Positions 24,040 through 32,486 of a stretch of 54,288 nt of DNA are shown here, piece by piece (the first letter of the stretch is position 1; each line of letters begins with the position of its first letter). The stretch is from DASTGO01 sp035719045 (GTDB lineage: Bacteria > Actinomycetota > Actinomycetes > Actinomycetales > Kineosporiaceae), in assembly GCA_035719045.1 (NCBI GenBank), contig DASTGO010000035.1:1-54288 (forward strand), given 5' to 3'. The position numbers were made by a program, and so were the translations under genes. Under the pieces are notes generated by a model. That model was not told where the DNA came from. It ran no database searches and saw nothing but the letters and a program-made list of their open reading frames with translations.

Positions 24040-25709
24040 AGACCGCTCTGCTCACGGCCGCCGAGACGGTGGGCAAGCCCTCCGTCAACATCACGATCTT
24101 CGTCGTCTTCGTCCTGATCACCCTGTTGATCGTCATCCGGGCCTCGCGGAACAACCGCACCGCCGCGGACTACTACGCCGGCGGCCGCGCCTTCACCGGG
24201 CGGCAGAACGGCATCGCGATCTCGGGTGACTACCTGTCGGCGGCGAGCTTCCTCGGCATCGCCGGGGCCATCGCCACCAGCGGTTACGACGGCTTCATGT
24301 ACTCGATCGGCTTCCTGGTGGCCTGGCTGGTCGCCCTGCTGCTGGTCGCGGAACTGCTGCGCAACACCGGCAAGTTCACCATGGCCGACGTGCTCAGCTT
24401 CCGGCTGCGTCAGGGCCCGGTCCGCACCGCCGCCGCCATCTCGACACTGGCCGTCTCACTGTTCTACCTGCTGGCCCAGATGGCCGGCGCCGGCGGCCTG
24501 GTCAACCTGCTGCTGGGCATCGAGGGCACCACGGGCCAGAACATCACCATCATCGTGGTCGGCATCCTGATGATCGTCTACGTCCTGGTCGGCGGCATGA
24601 AGGGCACCACCTGGGTGCAGATCATCAAGGCCGTCCTGCTCATCCTGGGCGCCGCTCTGATGACCTTCTGGGTGCTGGGCAAGGCAGGGCTGGACCTGTC
24701 CTCCCTGCTCGGTGACGCCGCGGCCAAGGCCCCGCAGAAGGCTCCGCTGGCCAAGGACGCCGTACTCAACCCCGGCCTGAAGTACGTCTTCGACGCCAAG
24801 GGCCACACCGACCCGATCAAGCAGTTCGACTTCATCTCGCTGTCGATGGCGCTGGTGCTCGGCACCGCTGGCCTGCCCCACGTGCTGATGCGCTTCTACA
24901 CCGTGCCCACCGCCAAGGAGGCCCGCAAGAGCGTCGTCTGGGCGATCTGGCTGATCGGCCTGTTCTACCTGTTCACCCTGGTGCTCGGCTTCGGCGCGAT
25001 GTGGCTGGTCGGCCCGAAGAAGATCCTCGCCGCGCCGGGCAAGGCCAACTCGGCCGCGCCGCTGCTGGCCTACGAACTGGGCGGCACCCTGCTGCTCGGC
25101 CTGATCGCGGCGGTCGCCTTCGCCACCATCCTCGCCGTGGTGGCCGGCCTGACCATCACCGCGAGCGCCTCCTTCGCCCACGACGTGTACTCCAACGTCC
25201 TCAAGAAGGGGAAGGTCAGCCCCGACGACGAGGTCAAGGTGGCCCGGATCACCGCGATCGTCATCGGTATCGCGGCCGTCTTCGGGGGCATCTGGGCCAA
25301 GGACCAGAACATCGCCTTCCTGGTGGCCCTGGCCTTCGCGGTGGCGGCGTCGGCGAACCTGCCGACGATCCTGTACTCGTTGTTCTGGAAGCGGTTCAAC
25401 ACCCGCGGCGCCCTGTGGAGCATCTACGGCGGCCTGATCTCCTCGATCACGCTGATCGTCTTCTCCCCCGTCGTGTCCGGCAAGCCGGCCGACCCGAAGA
25501 CGCATCTCAGCGCCTCGATGATCACCAACCCGTCGATCGACTTCCACTGGTTCCCGCTGGACAACCCCGGCCTGGTCTCGATCCCGCTGGCCTTCCTGCT
25601 CGGCTGGATCGGCACCCTGACCAGCAAGGAGTCCGACGCCACCAAGTACGCCGAGATGGAGGTCCGGTCCCTCACCGGCGCCGGCGCCGAGAAGGCCGTC
25701 TCGCACTGA
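24036..25709 (+). CDS. actP: Cation/acetate (monocarboxylate) symporter ActP/MctC
   Basis: 557-residue solute:sodium symporter with about 13 helices, of normal length for ActP/MctC. Recognisable blocks are SGDYLSAASFLGIAGAIA near residue 65, AQMAGAGGLVNLLLG, GGMKGTTWVQIIK, LPHVLMRFYTVPTAKEAR and AFAVAASANLPTILYS. It should import acetate, and perhaps pyruvate or propionate, with Na+ or H+. The GTG at 24036 overlaps the DUF485 stop by 4 bp; the longer upstream frame crosses that gene in another phase. Together with acs further right and the CRP-type operators it forms an acetate uptake and activation module. A very strong terminator follows. Confidence 0.95.
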   Translation: MKTALLTAAETVGKPSVNITIFVVFVLITLLIVIRASRNNRTAADYYAGGRAFTGRQNGIAISGDYLSAASFLGIAGAIATSGYDGFMYSIGFLVAWLVALLLVAELLRNTGKFTMADVLSFRLRQGPVRTAAAISTLAVSLFYLLAQMAGAGGLVNLLLGIEGTTGQNITIIVVGILMIVYVLVGGMKGTTWVQIIKAVLLILGAALMTFWVLGKAGLDLSSLLGDAAAKAPQKAPLAKDAVLNPGLKYVFDAKGHTDPIKQFDFISLSMALVLGTAGLPHVLMRFYTVPTAKEARKSVVWAIWLIGLFYLFTLVLGFGAMWLVGPKKILAAPGKANSAAPLLAYELGGTLLLGLIAAVAFATILAVVAGLTITASASFAHDVYSNVLKKGKVSPDDEVKVARITAIVIGIAAVFGGIWAKDQNIAFLVALAFAVAASANLPTILYSLFWKRFNTRGALWSIYGGLISSITLIVFSPVVSGKPADPKTHLSASMITNPSIDFHWFPLDNPGLVSIPLAFLLGWIGTLTSKESDATKYAEMEVRSLTGAGAEKAVSH

Positions 25710-25788
25710 GCGGCCGGCAACCCTAGCCACCCCGGTGCGGGCCGGACCCGGCGCCCGCCCTCACCGGGGTGCACCAGGTAGTCGGGGA

Positions 25789-25832
25789 CCTGCGCTGCAG
25801 CGGTTCGAAAACCGTTGCAGCGCAGGCCTTTT
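25789..25832 (+). terminator. Strong intrinsic terminator after actP
   Basis: 17-bp stem with a single G-U pair (left arm starts CCTGCGCTGCAGCGG at 25789, right arm ends at 25826), CGAA loop and a TTTT tract at 25829-25832. It probably also separates actP from the convergent gene at 25864. Confidence 0.92.
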
Positions 25833-25863
25833 CACATTGTCGAGGAGAAGGTGAACGGCAGGG

Positions 25864-27375
25864 TCAGGCGCCGCGCTGGACCATCCCCAGCACGACGGCC
25901 GCGCCGAGCACCGAACGCGGTGCGAACGGCGTGCGCCACAGCCCGCCGTGGATCGCCTGCGACCAGAACAGTTCCAGCGGATGCCCCTGCGGGACCGCCG
26001 GGTTCGCCGCCGCGAGCGGGTCACGCAGGTCATGCGCGAGCAGGGCGGCCATCAGGGTGTTGGACGTCGAGGGGTCGAAGACCTCCACACCGAACTGGTG
26101 CGCCCCGCTGTATCCCGCGGCCAGCAAGCGGTTCCGCAGCACCGAACGGGTCCGGGTGGCCGGGGCGATGTTGAGCGAGACCAGCCTGCCGGCGGCCCGC
26201 TCGTGCAGTGCCCGCCAGCGCTGCACCCGCTTCGCCAGAGCGTAGTTCGGGCCCTGTTGCGGGACCATCGAGTCGTTCAGCCCGGCCGGCCGGCCGTCCG
26301 ACAGCGTGATCGGCCCCTCGTAGTTCGGCGCGAACAGCCGTCCGGCGGTGCCCAGCCCGCCCAGCCGTCGGGCCCAGCTGCGCTGCGCATACCGGCGGCG
26401 GCTGTCCTCCATCGCCTCGGACGGCACGCAGAACACGTCGGTGGGGGTGGCCAGGAAGGCCAGCGAGAGGTCCGGGCGCAGCCGGGTCAGCTCCGCGGTC
26501 AGGGCGTCGATCGCGACACTGGCCCGCACGTGCACGGCGCCGTCGGCGTAGACGTAGTTGCCGAGGGTGAACGGCCCCTGGAGTTCCGCCAGCCAGCCGA
26601 ACAGCTGCGGGGTCTCGGCGATCACGTCGACCCCGGCGGCGGTGGCGATCTCGTCGTCGGTGGCGCCGTCGGGCAGCCAGTGCCGGACCGGGATCGACAG
26701 CCTGCCCGGGCTGGTCCGGGCGGTGTCGATCAGCCGGCGCCAGGTCGGGTACCCGGGCAGGTCCACGGCCACCACATGGGCTCCCCACCGCAGCAGCGAC
26801 ACCACCGGGCCCAGCTCGGCCCCCGCCCCGAGCACGACCACGGTCAGCCCGCGCAGGTCCAGCTGCTCCGGTTCGGCCTGCACCGCCTCGATCGCCGCGG
26901 CGAACGACGGCTCGGCCACCCCGTCGGCCAGCCAGCGGTCCAGCCGGCGGCGCAGGGCATCCCCGGTGAGCCGTGCGCCGTGGTATGGGACGGACAGGCC
27001 GGGCGCGACCGCCGGTCCCGAGCCGGCCACGGTCACGGTGAACAGCGCGGGGCGCCGCCGGGCCTCCTCCAGCCCGGCCCGGACCGTCTCCCGCAGCGGC
27101 AGGTCCTCCCCGTCCCGGCGGAACCGGAACCGTTCGTGCACCGAGTCCAGCCCGGCGGCGGAGATCGCCAGGGCCGCACCGGGCCGGGCGGCGGCCCGGA
27201 AGGTCAGGTCCCGGTAGTGGTCGAGGTAGCCGCGCCGCCAGTCCTGCTCGGCCATGATCGCCCTGGCCAGGCCCGGGTCGACGTCCCGGACGGCATCGGC
27301 GGCCACCGCCCGCCCGGTCGCCGACGTCGAGCGCCGGCCGTCGATCTCGGGGAACGTCACGCCGTCGTCATCCAT
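25864..27375 (-). CDS. Conserved protein with Rossmann-type nucleotide-binding core, unknown function
   Basis: 503 residues; I do not recognise the family by name. Around residue 180-200 there is a clear Rossmann beta-alpha-beta: LTVVVLGAGAELGPVVSLLRWGAHVVAVD, with the glycine pattern GAGAELG and an acidic residue after the second strand, as in NAD(H)-binding proteins. Other conserved-looking stretches are LFGWLAELQGPFTLGNYVYADG and a C-terminal Ala/Leu-rich helical part. No signal peptide; a late hydrophobic helix (LGAAVVLGM) is short. An NAD(P)-dependent oxidoreductase or reductase-like role is inference. The ATG at 27375 is preceded by GGATGGGG. The gene diverges from a nitronate-monooxygenase-like gene across a spacer with an 18-bp palindrome. 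Confidence 0.75.
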   Translation of the reverse strand: MDDDGVTFPEIDGRRSTSATGRAVAADAVRDVDPGLARAIMAEQDWRRGYLDHYRDLTFRAAARPGAALAISAAGLDSVHERFRFRRDGEDLPLRETVRAGLEEARRRPALFTVTVAGSGPAVAPGLSVPYHGARLTGDALRRRLDRWLADGVAEPSFAAAIEAVQAEPEQLDLRGLTVVVLGAGAELGPVVSLLRWGAHVVAVDLPGYPTWRRLIDTARTSPGRLSIPVRHWLPDGATDDEIATAAGVDVIAETPQLFGWLAELQGPFTLGNYVYADGAVHVRASVAIDALTAELTRLRPDLSLAFLATPTDVFCVPSEAMEDSRRRYAQRSWARRLGGLGTAGRLFAPNYEGPITLSDGRPAGLNDSMVPQQGPNYALAKRVQRWRALHERAAGRLVSLNIAPATRTRSVLRNRLLAAGYSGAHQFGVEVFDPSTSNTLMAALLAHDLRDPLAAANPAVPQGHPLELFWSQAIHGGLWRTPFAPRSVLGAAVVLGMVQRGA

Positions 27376-27686
27376 CGCCCCATCCTGCCCGGCCCGGGCA
27401 CGGGAGCGGTCCGGCGGCTCCCCGCGGTGGGCCCGGGATATCCGGTTGCGCCTGGTCAGCACCGGTCGGTCCGGAGCCGGGCGGACCGGTCGCCGGGGCC
27501 GGTCCGGGGGTGCCCCGCAGGACCTAGTACCCCGCGTAGTGGCGAGAACGGGCTGCGAACCTACGATGGCGTAGGTCCTTCTCCGGGGAGGTCCGCCCGC
27601 GACAGCGGGGTCCACCACCTGGTGACCTCCGGGTCACCCCGTCCGAGTCCGTGCACCCGAAGAGGTCCGAGCCCGAAGAGGTTGGC
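27376..27686. other. Divergent spacer with 18-bp palindrome
   Basis: 311 bp between the Rossmann gene and the FMN-enzyme gene. The perfect palindrome at 27559-27576 contains TACGAT, a possible -10 box for the rightward gene. Nothing else is evident. Confidence 0.5.
27559..27576. promoter_or_regulatory. Candidate operator, ACCTACG-N4-CGTAGGT
   Basis: Perfect 7-4-7 inverted repeat in a divergent promoter region, 111 bp upstream of the rightward start codon. Such sites are typical for dimeric TetR/GntR-like repressors, but no such regulator is adjacent. Confidence 0.5.
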
Positions 27687-29201
27687 ATGACGCTCCGCAC
27701 GATCCAGCGCCGCCCGGTCGTCATCCAGGGCGGGATGGGGGTCGGCATCTCCTCGTGGGAGCTGGCCAATGCCGTCGCCCGCACGGGTCAGCTCGGCGTG
27801 GTCTCCGGGACCGCGCTGGACACCGTGCTCGCCCGCAAGCTCCAGGACGGCGATCCCGGCGGGCACGTCCGGCGGGCGCTGCGCGACTTCCCGCTGCCCG
27901 AGGTCGCCGACCACGTCCTGGACCGCTTCTACCGCCCGCAGGGCCGCGGCGGGCAGCCGTACACCCCGGCCCCCCGGCTCGGGCTGCGGACCAGCCGGGC
28001 CGCCGACGAGCTGGCCGTGGTCGGCAACTTCGTCGAGGTGTGGCTGGCCAAGGAGGGGCACGGCGGCTGGGTCGGGATCAACTTCCTGGAGAAGATCCAG
28101 ATGGCCACCGCCGCGGCCGCCTACGGCGCGATGCTCGCCGGGGTGGACGCGGTGCTGATGGGCGCGGGTATCCCGCGGGAGATCCCCCAGCTGCTCGACG
28201 CGCTGGCCGAACAGCGGCCCGGCACCCTGCACGTGGACGTGACCGGCGGTGAGGCCGTCCCGCTGACCTTCGACCCGGCCACCCTCGGCGGCGCCCGGTT
28301 GCCCGCGCTGCGCCGGCCGATGTTCCTGGCCATCGTCTCCTCCCATGTGCTGGCCCAGTACCTCAACCGCGAGGAGGGCACCCGCCCCGACGGCTTCGTG
28401 GTGGAGGGCCCCAGCGCGGGCGGGCACAACGCCCCGCCGCGCGGCCAGCTGGCCCTCGACGAGTCCGGCGAGCCGGTCTACGGGCCCCGCGACGAGGCGA
28501 ACCTGGCAGCCCTGGCCCGGATCGGCCTGCCGTTCTGGCTGGCCGGCGGCTACGGGGAGCCGGAGAAGGTGCGCTCCGCCCTGGACGCCGGGGCCGCCGG
28601 GGTCCAGGTCGGCACCCTGTTCGCCCTCAGCCGGGAGTCCGGGCTGTCCGAGCCACTGCGGGAGCAGCTGCTGCACCGGCTGCGCGGCGGCGAGCTGAGC
28701 GTGCGCACCGACCCGTCGGCGTCCCCGACCGGCTTCCCGTTCAAGGTCGCCCAGCTGCCGGGCACCCTGGCCGCCACGGACGTGTACGCCGCCCGGCCCC
28801 GGCTGTGCGACCTGGGCTACCTGCGGCAGCCGTATCTGCGGGCGTCCGGCGGCTACGGCTACCGCTGCCCGGCAGAACCGGTCGACGTGTTCGTGCGCAA
28901 GGGCGGCACCGCCGAGGAGGCCGAGGGCGCCAAGTGCCTGTGCAACGCCCTGATGGCCGACATCGAGCTCGGCCAGCACCGCAAGGACGGGTACGCGGAA
29001 CAGCCCCTGGTCACCCTGGGCAGCGATCTGGCCGGGGCCCGGCGGCTGGACAGCGAGCACTGGCTGCACGGTGGCAACGCGGCCGGCTGGTCGGCGGCCG
29101 ACGCGGTGCAGTGGCTGCTGCGCGAGGTCGGCGCCCCGGCGGAGACCCCGCTGCCGATCGGGACGGACGCCCCGCTGCAGGACAGCCCCGCCACGGCCTG
29201 A
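27687..29201 (+). CDS. Nitronate monooxygenase / PfaD-like FMN enzyme
   Basis: 504-residue TIM-barrel FMN flavoprotein of the 2-nitropropane dioxygenase superfamily, longer than simple nitronate monooxygenases and nearer to PfaD-type enoyl reductases in length. FMN-site motifs: QGGMGVGISSWELANAV at the N-terminus, VEGPSAGGHNAP with the probable catalytic His247, and GGYGEPEKVRSALDAGAAGVQVGTLF. A late region with a CPAEPVDVFVRKGG stretch and clustered cysteines (KCLCNAL) may be an extra domain. The ATG at 27687 has AGAGG six nt upstream. It is encoded alone, divergent from the Rossmann protein and convergent with a small membrane protein. Substrate unknown. Confidence 0.85.
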   Translation: MTLRTIQRRPVVIQGGMGVGISSWELANAVARTGQLGVVSGTALDTVLARKLQDGDPGGHVRRALRDFPLPEVADHVLDRFYRPQGRGGQPYTPAPRLGLRTSRAADELAVVGNFVEVWLAKEGHGGWVGINFLEKIQMATAAAAYGAMLAGVDAVLMGAGIPREIPQLLDALAEQRPGTLHVDVTGGEAVPLTFDPATLGGARLPALRRPMFLAIVSSHVLAQYLNREEGTRPDGFVVEGPSAGGHNAPPRGQLALDESGEPVYGPRDEANLAALARIGLPFWLAGGYGEPEKVRSALDAGAAGVQVGTLFALSRESGLSEPLREQLLHRLRGGELSVRTDPSASPTGFPFKVAQLPGTLAATDVYAARPRLCDLGYLRQPYLRASGGYGYRCPAEPVDVFVRKGGTAEEAEGAKCLCNALMADIELGQHRKDGYAEQPLVTLGSDLAGARRLDSEHWLHGGNAAGWSAADAVQWLLREVGAPAETPLPIGTDAPLQDSPATA

Positions 29202-29226
29202 GGCCCACCGGCGGATCGGCAGGGGG

Positions 29227-29574
29227 TCAGCTCGCGGGCGGGCCGATCCCGGCCCAGTCCGGCCCGACGTCCACGGTGAGCTCCGGAACCGGGTCGTTCC
29301 AGGGTTCCGGGACGGGCAGCGGACCCGCCGTCCCGCGGACCGCCGCGGGCCGGCTCGCACCGGCGCCACCGGTCCCGGCCGGGCCCAGAAGCGCCAGTGC
29401 CGCCAGCGCACCCGCCGCGATCAGCGTCTGCACCGCCAGGCCGAACCCGTGGCTGACCCGCCGGACCCGCGCCCGCCTGCCCCGGACCACCCGGGGTTCG
29501 GCGAAGGTGGCGGCGCGCACGAACGCGTCGTCGAGCACCAGACCCTCGAACGGGTCCCGGCTGGAGGCGGCCAC
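29227..29574 (-). CDS. Small single-pass membrane protein, actinobacterial, unknown function
   Basis: 115 residues. The N-terminal cytosolic part begins DPFEGLVLDDAFVRAATFAEP, a motif I associate with small actinobacterial SCO2583/SCO2584-like membrane proteins, followed by an Arg-rich stretch, one membrane helix (about residues 48-66) and a Pro-rich outer tail. GTG start at 29574. Convergent with the FMN enzyme, only 25 bp apart. No function can be given. Confidence 0.7.
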   Translation of the reverse strand: MAASSRDPFEGLVLDDAFVRAATFAEPRVVRGRRARVRRVSHGFGLAVQTLIAAGALAALALLGPAGTGGAGASRPAAVRGTAGPLPVPEPWNDPVPELTVDVGPDWAGIGPPAS

Positions 29575-29678
29575 GGCTCACCGTAACCCGGCCCCGACCA
29601 GGGCTCTTGGAGGTGTCCCGAAGGTCACGGTACGCAGTGGGGCAAAGCCGTCGCCATCACGGGCGGTCACCCGGGTGC

Positions 29679-29749
29679 GGCTTGCGGGATGGCGTCCGGG
29701 ACGGATCCCGGGGTGGCGTCCCGGACGGCTTGCGGGGTGGCTGGGCCAT
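29679..29749. repeat. Three-copy 24-bp tandem repeat upstream of acs
   Basis: Units begin GGCTTGCGGGATGGCGTCC (29679-29702), 29703-29726 and 29727-29749. The core GGG(A/G)TGGC recurs in all three and (G/C)GGACGG at the joints; the last copy degenerates at its end. Confidence 0.8.
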
Positions 29750-29934
29750 CGACACGACGGCGCATCCGGCACGGAAGGGCGGCAGCGGCGTGATCGCCGA
29801 GTGTCCGCGGATCCACGCCGGACGGTCATCCCGGGGCGGACAGGGCGTCGATCGCCGGTCACAGTGCGCCGTCCACCGCAGGTCAGACCCCATTCGGCGG
29901 CCGCCTTCCACCCCCTCTGTCGCCATCGCCACAC

Positions 29935-29950
29935 CGTGACTAGGGTCACC
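29935..29950. promoter_or_regulatory. CRP-type operator upstream of acs
   Basis: CGTGA-N6-TCACC, one or two mismatches to TGTGA-N6-TCACA (mycobacterial Crp tolerates C at the first position). Its centre is about 54 bp upstream of the acs start codon. Confidence 0.6.
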
Positions 29951-29996
29951 TCAGGACCTATGTCACGACACCGACGTCGCCACCGGAGGGGAACGG

Positions 29997-31967
29997 ATGT
30001 CTCACGAGACCCTGGAGAACCTGCTCCACGAAGAGCGGAAGTTCCCGCCGAGCAAGGACTTCGCCGCGGGCGCCGTCGCCAGGCCCGCCCTCTATGACGT
30101 CGCCCGCGCCGACCGCCTCGCCTTCTGGGAGGAGCAGGCCAACCGTCTCACCTGGGCCAAGCCCTGGAGCCAGGCCCTGGACTGGAGCGACGCCCCGTTC
30201 GCCCGCTGGTTCGTCGGGGGCGAACTCAACGTCGCCTACAACTGCGTGGACCGCCACGTCGAGGCCGGACTCGGGGACCGGGTCGCCATCCACTTCGAGG
30301 GTGAGCCCGGCGACACCCGCGACGTCACCTACGCCGACCTGCAGCGCGAGGTCAGCCAGGCGGCCAACGCACTGCTGGCCCTCGGCGTGGGCAAGGGCGA
30401 CCGGGTGGCCATCTACCTCCCGATGATCCCCGAGGCCGCCGTCGCGATGCTGGCCTGCGCCCGGATCGGCGCCCCGCACTCGGTGGTGTTCGGTGGCTTC
30501 TCCGCGGAGGCGCTGCGCTCGCGGATCGAGGACGCCGAGGCCAAGGTCGTGATCACCGCTGACGGCGGCTACCGGCGTGGCAACCCCAGCGCGCTGAAGC
30601 CGGCCGTCGACGAGGCCGTCGAGCACACCCCCTCGGTGCAGAAGGTGCTCGTCGTCCGCCGCACCGGCCAGGAGGTCGCCTGGACGCAGGGCCGCGACGT
30701 GTGGTGGCACGACGCGGTCGGGTCCGCCTCGGCCGAGCACACCGCGGAGCCGATGGACAGCGAGCACCCGCTGTTCATCCTCTACACCTCCGGCACCACC
30801 GGTAAGCCGAAGGGGATCCTGCACACCTCCGGCGGCTACCTCACCCAGTGCGCCTACACACACCTGAACGTCTTCGACCTCAGGCCCGAGACCGACGTGT
30901 TCTGGTGCACCGCCGATGTCGGCTGGGTCACCGGGCACAGCTACATCGTCTACGGCCCGCTGGCCAACGGCGTCACCCAGGTGATGTACGAGGGCACCCC
31001 GGACACCCCGCACAAGGGCCGGTTCTGGGAGATCATCGACAAGTACAAGGTCACCCAGCTGTACACCGCCCCCACGCTGATCCGCACGATGATGAAGTGG
31101 GGCGAGGACATCCCCGCGAAGTACGACCTGTCCTCGCTGCGGCTGCTCGGGTCGGTCGGTGAGCCGATCAACCCCGAGGCCTGGATCTGGTACCGCCGGG
31201 TGGTCGGCCACGACCTCACCCCGATCGTGGACACCTGGTGGCAGACCGAGACCGGCGCGATCATGATCAGCCCGTTGCCGGGCGTCACCACCCTGAAGCC
31301 CGGCTCGGCCCAGGTCCCCCTCCCCGGGATCGGTGCCGAGGTGGTCGACGACATGGCCGAGGCGGTGCCCAACGGCGCAGGCGGCTACCTCGTGCTCACC
31401 GAGCCCTGGCCGTCGATGCTGCGCGGGATCTGGGGTGACCCGGAGCGGTACAAGGAGACCTACTGGTCGCGGTTCGAGGGCATGTACTTCGCCGGGGACG
31501 GCGCCAAGAAGGACGCCGACGGCGACATCTGGCTGCTGGGCCGGGTGGACGACGTGATGAACGTGTCCGGACACCGGCTGTCCACCACCGAGATCGAGTC
31601 CGCGCTGGTGTCGCACCCGAAGGTGGCCGAGGCGGCCGTCGTCGGCGCCACCGACGAGACCACCGGCCAGGCCCCCTGCGCCTTCGTCATCCTGCGCGGC
31701 GACGTCGCCCAGGAGGAGGCGGACGGCAGCGCGATCATCTCCGAGTTGCGCAACCACGTGGCCAGGGAGATCGGCCCGATCGCCAAACCGCGGCAGATCA
31801 TGATCGTGCCGGAACTGCCGAAGACCCGGTCGGGCAAGATCATGCGGCGCCTGTTGCGTGACGTGGCCGAGAACCGGACCGTCGGCGACGTCACCACGCT
31901 CGCCGACTCGACCGTGATGGACCTGATCAAGACCGGTCTCGCCGCAGGCGCCTCCGCCGAGGGCTGA
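29997..31967 (+). CDS. acsA: Acetyl-CoA synthetase (AMP-forming)
   Basis: 656-residue cytosolic acyl-adenylate-forming enzyme that makes acetyl-CoA from acetate, ATP and CoA; full normal length. Motifs in order: the P-loop-like YTSGTTGKPKG, WWQTETGAIM, the YFAGDG stretch, the hinge region GRVDDVMNVSGHR, and the C-terminal TRSGKIMRR whose lysine is the residue acetylated by Pat-type enzymes in other bacteria, a likely post-translational switch. The ATG at 29997 is preceded by GGAGGGG. A CRP-type site upstream and the actP locus nearby point to Crp control. A long hairpin follows the gene. Confidence 0.98.
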   Translation: MSHETLENLLHEERKFPPSKDFAAGAVARPALYDVARADRLAFWEEQANRLTWAKPWSQALDWSDAPFARWFVGGELNVAYNCVDRHVEAGLGDRVAIHFEGEPGDTRDVTYADLQREVSQAANALLALGVGKGDRVAIYLPMIPEAAVAMLACARIGAPHSVVFGGFSAEALRSRIEDAEAKVVITADGGYRRGNPSALKPAVDEAVEHTPSVQKVLVVRRTGQEVAWTQGRDVWWHDAVGSASAEHTAEPMDSEHPLFILYTSGTTGKPKGILHTSGGYLTQCAYTHLNVFDLRPETDVFWCTADVGWVTGHSYIVYGPLANGVTQVMYEGTPDTPHKGRFWEIIDKYKVTQLYTAPTLIRTMMKWGEDIPAKYDLSSLRLLGSVGEPINPEAWIWYRRVVGHDLTPIVDTWWQTETGAIMISPLPGVTTLKPGSAQVPLPGIGAEVVDDMAEAVPNGAGGYLVLTEPWPSMLRGIWGDPERYKETYWSRFEGMYFAGDGAKKDADGDIWLLGRVDDVMNVSGHRLSTTEIESALVSHPKVAEAAVVGATDETTGQAPCAFVILRGDVAQEEADGSAIISELRNHVAREIGPIAKPRQIMIVPELPKTRSGKIMRRLLRDVAENRTVGDVTTLADSTVMDLIKTGLAAGASAEG

Positions 31968-32030
31968 GCCGGCGCGCAGGCGTCACCGCCCGCCCCGGAC
32001 CGGGTCGACGACGCCGGTCCGCGCGGTCGG

Positions 32031-32072
32031 CGTGCCGAGGGCCGTCCCCGAACGGGGGCGGCCCTCGGCACG
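32031..32072 (+). terminator. acs terminator hairpin
   Basis: Arms CGTGCCGAGGGCCGTCCCCG (32031-32050) and its complement (32053-32072) with one G-U pair and a tight loop. No T-run follows. Energetically very strong by inspection. Confidence 0.85.
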
Positions 32073-32392
32073 TCCGGGGGCGTTGACGGGCGCGCGCAGG
32101 ACGTCCGCGCGGTCCGCGGAACGGCGCCCCGAGGCCAGGGCAGGCGTCCAGGTCCTGGCCACCTGTGGGCGCCATCCGCCCGCGGATCCCGCAGCCGACG
32201 GACCTTCAGTCGCGGTGCCGGCCGGCCGATCTTGCTGGGGCGGACCGGACGGCTGCGGCCTGCCCGTCCGTGCCCGGATCCGGGCCGCCTGACGGATGCC
32301 CGGACCGCGCGACCGGGCAGCGCCGTCGGGCGGCTGCGGCCGGCCGGGGGATCGCCCCGGGACGGGGAGCTCGCCTGACGGATATCACCTCG

Positions 32393-32412
32393 CAACCGTC
32401 AGGTGACGGTTG
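32393..32412. promoter_or_regulatory. Candidate operator upstream of the hybrid kinase gene
   Basis: CAACCGTCA-GG-TGACGGTTG, perfect 9-bp arms with a 2-bp centre, 75 bp before the kinase ATG. Nested repeats TCACCT/AGGTGA and CTGACGG/CCGTCAG overlap it. Confidence 0.55.
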
Positions 32413-32486
32413 TTAGGCGGTAAGACGTCGGGACGGCATCGGGCAGACGGGAGTCGGGCAGCGGATGGGCGCCAGGTGGTGATCCG

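Larger units (their letters stand above)
29575..29996. other. Spacer upstream of acs with 24-bp repeats and a CRP-type site
   Basis: 422 bp without a gene. Contains a three-copy 24-bp tandem repeat (29679-29749) and a CRP-type palindrome at 29935-29950. Confidence 0.6.
31968..32486. other. Spacer between acs and the hybrid kinase
   Basis: 519 bp without a gene: the acs terminator (32031-32072), then nothing evident until a perfect inverted repeat at 32393-32412 close to the kinase start. Confidence 0.6.
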
